Positions 58,198 through 64,000 of a stretch of DNA of 64,000 bases are shown piece by piece. The notes under the pieces were generated by a model, which was given only the letters and a program-made list of their open reading frames with translations, made no database searches and was not told the DNA's origin. Position 1 is the first letter of the stretch, and every line of letters begins with the position of its first letter. The translations under genes and the position numbers were made by a program. Source of the DNA: Lunularia cruciata. Its lineage: Eukaryota > Streptophyta > Marchantiopsida > Lunulariales > Lunulariaceae. Where the stretch lies: assembly GCA_948567375.1 (NCBI GenBank), contig OX419758.1:46939001-47003000 (forward strand). The letters run 5' to 3'.

Positions 58198-61100
58198 GCG
58201 ACCGCGTAGGAAAAATGAAGGATGGGAAGACCCCATCAAGCCGTACAAGGGAGAGACAAAAAAGGTAACATGGGGCTAAGCCCCAATAGAGTCTGTATGA
58301 GAAATCTGCCCTACCGCACCTAAGATATCCGAGCTATGCAAGTCGTACGGTCTACACACAACTGGAGCATCCAAAGAAACATCACCTAATGTGATTGCTC
58401 TCCTATGGATTGCACCAGCCACTGCCCTCTGTAGAGCAATGGATACACGCTGTCTAAAGTAAGCTACAAAGTATGAGAGTGAGAGTGGTACCCCTTGACG
58501 CCTAACATGATAAGCTCTCACGCACTCCTTGACAAATGTGTCAAATGCCGTGTCCATCGCTCCATATAACTCCAAGGCTAGAGGAACAAAGAGGTGACCT
58601 TGCTGCATGCCCCTATACTTGGAGACCTTGCGACCTGCTGCTGCACTCGCCGTCCATCCAGGGGGATGGGTAATCACTCCCTCCGAAACTGTATCTCGCG
58701 TAGGGTCCGTGACCACGACATCCGCTACTGTCACCTGATCATCTCGGACCAAGTATAAGTCTGCCCTGACACGTGTTGTCTGCAACGCATATGAACGCTC
58801 CCTCCAAGCCAAGTATCCACTCTCTCGTGCCATAGCAAACACTATGTCTCTAATGGCATCATGGGTAGCTATCTTCTTTCCTCCAAAAGGACACCGTGTC
58901 ATGTGGACCGCCGCTGCATCTAGTGTAGAACCACACTCACAAGTGAGTAGTGAAGATGCAGATGGGTGGACCAAACCTAGGCGAAACCTCATCGCTGTAG
59001 AGAAAGTAGCCGGTGCGAGTCGGAAAGCCCTAATGCATGGTCAAGCTAGGATCCACGAGCCTGCATCCTTGCCGGAGCAAGAACGTAGACGTGCTCTAGT
59101 AGCATGAGGAATAGACGAGTCAACTAAGAGAGAATGTAGCGTATGCTCACACTGTCGCTCCATCAAGGAAGACTGTAGACCTCTAGCCCAATCTGACAAT
59201 AGTGAAGCAAACGGTGGAAAACCCTCTCGTGCTCGTGGAGATAGACTATCCCTCGTCTGCCGCAATAACACTTGGAAAGAAAAGGATCCTCCCTCCACCT
59301 CTGTCACATAAGTCTCCAAAACCGGCCTATCAGCAACCACAAAACGAGAGGCAAGTAGGGGTGCCGAGAGAGCCCAACTACCCAAAAATGCTATAGGTGC
59401 CATCTCCTCCATAGAAAGCAAGCCAACCCCACCACATGAGATCGGTAGAGCCGTTTGTCTACGTGCCAAATCCCCTGTCACACACTCAAAAGTCCCTGGT
59501 CCAATAATATCACCAAAGACTCCCATAATCCTCCTATCAAATGCTCTCAGACGTGATAGGAAGGACGGTGAGGGAGGAACTGTACGGATGAGGTAGGATG
59601 GTCGACGAGCAATACTGGAAGAGAGTATACCAAATGCCACCTGCGGATCTCCTAGTAATGGAAGGTCATCTACATGGAGAACATCCTCTGCAAGGGCAGC
59701 GTCCAAGAAGCGTGTGACAAAATCCTCCAATCCTACTGGCACTCCAAGAACACGAAGTCCCTCTGTGGATGTGATATACCCCTCTGGAAGCTCAAGGTGT
59801 GGAGGGATACCTAAAGGGGACCATGCCCTACACTTTGACACCTTGACTCTCAAGCCTACTAGATGTAGCTCGGTAGTCAAGTAGTCAAAGGCCTGCCTAA
59901 TCTGATCTACAAGGCCTACAATGTGTGTATCATCTGCCAAGGATGGAAATACACAACCTGGCATGGCCAAAGTAGTAGACAGGAGAGCTCTAAAGTGAGC
60001 CATGGCAAATAAGGGGCCCCCCAAAGGATCTCCCTAACGTGTACCAACAGCTGACTCCAAGACGGTGACTCCCTCCTATGAACCACCATGCTGGTAGTAA
60101 AGGGAAGCAGGAGAGCCATAAAAAGACCGCACAAAAGGAATGAGACTCGCCAAGGATCCACCAGCCTCCTTAAGCTCTCTAAAGATGGATGCACGTGAGA
60201 CGCTATTAAAAGCGTTCTCAACATCCACCTGTAGGACGGCCCACTCCGGATGGATATCTAGGAGTGCTCTAATGCCTAGAGATATAGCCTCACATCCTCC
60301 AGGTGTAGCTACTCCAAACTGATGTGGACTAAAGTGTTGTCGAAAGTGAGAACGATGCTGAAGGACAATGGTACGACTGACCAAACGCAAAAAGATCTCT
60401 CCAATAGCAATCGGTCTAATGCCTCCCGTGTCCTTCTCGATCGCGAGAAGTCGACTAGCACCTAAGACCCGACTAACAGACATAGGAATATCTCCTCTCG
60501 CTACTGCTGCAGCCACCTGAAACAACTCGGTAAAACCACTAGAAGGATCATCTGCCTGGAAGCAATCTCTAAGGTGCTCATAAACCATCCCTGACAAGCC
60601 TTCTGAGGAAAGGTGAGGGGCAGTGCACAATGCTTGTGCAAATAGCTACCTATCAAGACATAAAGGCTGCTCAGGTTGATAATCTAAGACCTCTAGTGGT
60701 AGCCCTTCTATTGCTATAGGATGCAATGAGCGTAGGGAAGAGATGGTCTCATCAGTAGGACTCGCTATAGACAAAGGGTGTAGCGCTCGTGCTGCTCTAC
60801 TAAACTCTCCCGCCTGACCCAATGTCCTACATCGCCGTAATCGAGTGGAATCTGTGGTATCCTGTGGCAATGTCTGTCTCCTAAATCGTGTAGCCCTAAC
60901 AGACTCCTCTTGAAGGGCTGCCCAATCCTCCGCTCGGAATCGACGAAATCTAGCCGCCACCTCTCTATGCCCCGCACGTCCCCCTCTAGCATAACGAAGA
61001 CACCATCGAGGGAGTAGGAGGAATAGGAACCACGCTAACTCGTCCAAGGGATCACGTGCCAAACGATCCAGTGGTAGACGAAAAGCCTGTCTAGCCTCAT

Positions 61101-61557
61101 CATGGAGTGTGCGGGGTAGCCTATGGAATAGACGTGGACATGGAAAACTAGTCTCAAATATCCCCAAAATGCAACCCGCCTGAGAAGCTAACCACTCCCA
61201 CGACTCGATCGGTATCCCTGGAACGATCAACGAAGGTATAGAAGAAGCGTGCGTAATCCCGAGTGTCACTGCTGTCGATGTGGTCGCTCGTCTCACGTGG
61301 GCATCCCAAGTGGTCCAATCATAGTCCTTGTGCATCCTTCTCACATGGGTCTTTACCCCTTGCGAGGTAAAGCGTCGGTGACATACCGGGCATGGTGTGT
61401 CCCGACCCGCTCTAGGCGACCCCACATGGGAAGGTGTAGCCATGGCTAGCACAAGAATAGTGATAGTAACACATGATACTCCTCTCCGTATCTTCCCATA
61501 TCTGCAAAACCACAACCCCTCACATCCCAACTCACATAAGAAAACAATCTCTCCCAA
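58198..61557 (-). mobile_element. R2-like non-LTR retrotransposon, copy 2 (nearly complete)
   Basis: A minus-strand element with a single long frame. The 3' end is shared with copy 1 (same terminal block at 58200 and 801) and followed by unrelated flanks, so the 3' terminus is well defined. The 5' end is not defined; the frame stays open upstream of the likely ATG to 61557. Two other copies in this window are 5'-truncated, as expected of target-primed reverse transcription. Confidence 0.92.
58276..61443 (-). pseudogene. R2-like polyprotein: C2H2 finger, RT, CCHC, restriction-like endonuclease
   Basis: One frame of 1,055 codons from ATG at 61443. A C2H2 finger (Cys18, Cys21, His33, His38; CPVCHRRF) would bind target DNA. 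RT landmarks are RPIAIGEIFLRLVSR, VDVENAFNSV, and TRxGDPLGGPLF with LADDTH (Asp505-Asp506). The CCHC knuckle is Cys835, Cys837, His847, Cys851. The endonuclease has Asp895, Asp908, Lys939 and Lys942 (RADLYL, VADVVV, KVSKY). It is broken only by nonsense codons: TAG at codons 266, 456 and 470, and TGA at 801. The third copy has CAA at codon 470, and copy 1 has CGA at 801. There are no frameshifts. Confidence 0.92.
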
Positions 61558-62817
61558 CCCTAAAATCTATAAACTCTCATAACTTTCAATTTCCATCTCC
61601 AAAATTTTCAAATTAAATTCCCATGGAACTTAATCATGAAAACCCAGAGATTAGAAATGAAAATTCACAACCCATCACTCTCAATGTATAATGATCACTC
61701 TCAACCCTAAAAAAGCTAAAAAACTTCATAACTTTCTACTCCATTCTCCATAGTCTTCAATCTAGGTGCCAATGGAACCGAAATTGAAAAACAAAGAGAA
61801 TCGTCTATTCACTCAAAGGCTACATGCTAGAGAGCACTCAGATTTTATCAAAATTGTCTCACTTCTCTCCCTCTCCTCTCCCGTCTCCACACTCTCCCCG
61901 CAGCTCCTCCTCCAACAATCTCCTCAGAGATTGATTTTACAAACGATGTTCATGGGTCACAAGAGTTTAATATGAATTCGACATTTATGACTTTCTCACC
62001 AGTGTTAGCCAGATCCTCCTCTTTGCTGACATTATGGGCCCGGTAGATGTGTCTTCACAAGTGAAGTTTCAGACTAGTGTGTCAAGCAGTATTGAACTCG
62101 ACAGAACGAATTTTTGTGTGTTTTGTGAGTTGAATGTTTTGTGCTTCCTCGGTTCTGCTTAGTTTAACAGATCAACCCAAGGTAGAACCTGCCAATAATA
62201 ATAGGCTCTGCAACTTGTCCCGAAATAACCTTTAAAATTTTGATCCGTACCATTACCTCTTGCTCAATCTTGGTAAGCTAATGTGGCGACTATTGTGTCC
62301 ATTTCATTCGAGAGGTGCATGTGCTGACAAGTCAATTCAATTGGCTGTCTTAGGAAGATGATTGAGACAATCAAGTGTGGCTGCATACTTGTAACATGTT
62401 TACCAAGACCTTTGGTTACCACATTTGCTTTCCTAAGTATCTCTATTTCCTAACACGCGATATAGCATCGTATAATCCCTTGAGTTTTATTGACTTTCAC
62501 TTACCACATTTGCTTTTTTAAATATCCCTTTTTTCTAACATGGAGCTTAGATTCGCATTATCCTGGGTTTTCTCGTATAGCTTGATAGGTCTTCGTATTC
62601 CACATATTTTGCAATTCTATGTGCGGGTGTTATCCCATTCTTTGTTCCATCTTATGCGCGGGTGTTATAGCATTTTTAGCCATTGGGGCTTTTTCTGGCC
62701 ACCTCCATCCGACTGGGGGTTTTGAGATTTCGACAATATGGCTGGAAATTCTGACGTTGGTTTGTAGGGAATATAGAGTCTACAGGGGAAGGTATCTATC
62801 TCCCTTGCTGAGGTTTT
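61558..62817. other. Intergenic DNA, possibly including the 5' UTR of the R2-like element
   Basis: No gene recognised. Two similar phrases (AACTTTCAATTTCCATCTCC at about 61580 and AACTTTCTACTCCATTCTCC at about 61730) suggest a short diverged repeat, as often seen in 5' regions of non-LTR elements. The right end is the target flank of the third R2-like copy. Confidence 0.35.
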
Positions 62818-64000
62818 GTGTTTGGTCAGTCGTACCATTGTCCTTCAGCATCGTTCTCACTTTCGACAGCACTTTAGTCCACATCAGTTTGGAGTAGCTA
62901 CACCTGGAGGATGTGAGGCCATATCTCTAGGCATTAGAGCACTCTTAGATATCCATCCGGAGTGGGTCGTCCTACAGGTGGATGTTGAGAATGCTTTTAA
63001 TAGCGTCTCACGTGCATCCATCTTTAGAGAGCTTAGGGAGTCTGTGGATCCTTGGCGAGTCTCATTCCTTTTGTGTGGTCTTTTTATGGCTCTCCTGCTT
63101 CCCTTTACTACCAGTGTGGTGGTTCATAGGAGGGAGTCACTGTCTTGGAGTCAGCTGTTGGTACACGTCAAGGAGATCCTTTGGGGGGGCCCTTATTTGC
63201 CATGGCTCACTTTAGAGCTCTCCTATCTACTACTTTGGCCATGCCAGGTTGTGTATTTCCCTCCTTGGCAGATGAGACACACATCGTAGGCCCTGTAGAT
63301 CAGATTAGGCAGGCCTTTGACTACTTGACTACCAAGCTACATCTAGTAGGTTTGAGAGTCAAGGTGTCAAAGTGTAGGGCATGGTCCCCTTTAGGTATCC
63401 CTCCACACCTTGAGCTTCCAGAGGGGTGTATCACATCCACAGATGGACTTCGTGTTCTTGGAGTGCCAGTAGGATCGGAGGATTTTGTCACACGCTTCTT
63501 GGACGTTGCCCTTGCAGAGAATGTTCTCCATGTGGATGACCTTCCATTACTAGGAGATCCGCAGGTGGCATTTGGTATACTCTCTTCTAGTATTGCTCGT
63601 CGACCATCCTACCTCATCTGTACAGTTCCTCCCTCACCGTCCTTCCTATCACGTCTGAGAGCATTTGATAGGAGGATTATGGGAGTCTTTGGTGATATTA
63701 TTGGACCAGGGACTTTTGAGTGTGTGACAGGGGATTTGGCACGTAGACAGACGGCTCTACCGATCTCATGTGGTGGGGTTGGCTTGCTTTCTATGGAGGA
63801 GATGGCACCTATATAGCATTTTTTGGGTAGTTGGGCTCTCTCGGCACCCCTACTTGCCTCTCGTTTTGTGGTTGCTGATAGGCCGGTTTTGGAGACTTAT
63901 GTGACAGAGGTGGAGGGAGGATCCTTTTCTCTCCAAGTGTTATTGTGGTAGACGAGAGATAGTCTATCCCCACGAGCACGAGAGGGTTTGCCACCATTTG
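62818..64000 (+). mobile_element. R2-like non-LTR retrotransposon, copy 3 (5'-truncated, runs off window)
   Basis: Plus-strand copy beginning abruptly within RT (TGTTTGGTCAGTCGTACC) and following the minus-strand copy to the last base of the window. It carries TRQGDPLGGPLF with an intact Gln and LADETHIVG, with Glu where copy 2 has the second catalytic Asp. A 1-base deletion near 63040 shifts the frame. TAG at 63814 and a stop near 63950 also interrupt it. Confidence 0.9.

Noticed and set aside
1-64000. CRISPR arrays, rRNA genes, complete tRNA genes or bacterial operons
   Set aside because: None seen; short tandem repeats are two-copy duplications or microsatellites, and the tRNA-like blocks do not fold properly.

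Overview
The window is nuclear DNA of a land plant. The single convincing host gene is a six-exon, GT-AG spliced short-chain dehydrogenase of the plant 11-beta-hydroxysteroid-dehydrogenase-like family (15515-18634, minus strand). Nearly everything else is retrotransposon. R2-type non-LTR elements (restriction-like endonuclease) and Ty3 elements carrying a DNA methyltransferase point to a non-flowering lineage (bryophyte, lycophyte, fern or gymnosperm). The sequence alone does not settle which.

Layout. (1) 1-798: AT-rich flank with an 83-bp tandem repeat and a CA/TA microsatellite. (2) 799-12284: a 5'-truncated R2-like element (minus strand) split by a 9.9-kb Ty3/gypsy-like element at 1755-11633. 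The polyprotein of that element reads gag, protease, C5-DNA methyltransferase, RT/RNase H, DDE integrase, PHD finger. Its terminal repeats are arranged A1...B1-A2-B2 rather than as two plain LTRs. (3) 12285-15300: unassigned DNA, then a 1.8-kb pyrimidine-rich minisatellite. (4) 15515-18634: the SDR gene. (5) 21656-27175: a decayed minus-strand chromovirus with both LTRs, an initiator-Met-tRNA-type PBS and a purine tract. (6) about 32300-57130: a decayed Ty1/copia element broken by a second, older copy of the methyltransferase/PHD element (33560-55740). That copy was itself hit by at least seven later insertions, including a 4.5-kb LINE with a target-site duplication and a 746-bp solo LTR flanked by 56-bp repeats. 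(7) 58198-61443: a nearly full R2-like element with one 1055-codon frame broken only by four nonsense codons. (8) 62818-64000: a third, 5'-truncated R2-like copy on the plus strand running off the window.

The most interesting object is the methyltransferase/PHD retroelement. Two diverged copies share the same domain order and the same unusual repeat arrangement, so both were present in the ancestor and are not accidents of one copy. The element could in principle write DNA methylation and carry a chromatin-reader-type domain next to its integrase. Five Gln codons kept in one copy are TAG or TAA in the other, and the R2-like element shows the same pattern. That suggests decay by C-to-T change at methylated cytosines. 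No copy here is intact.
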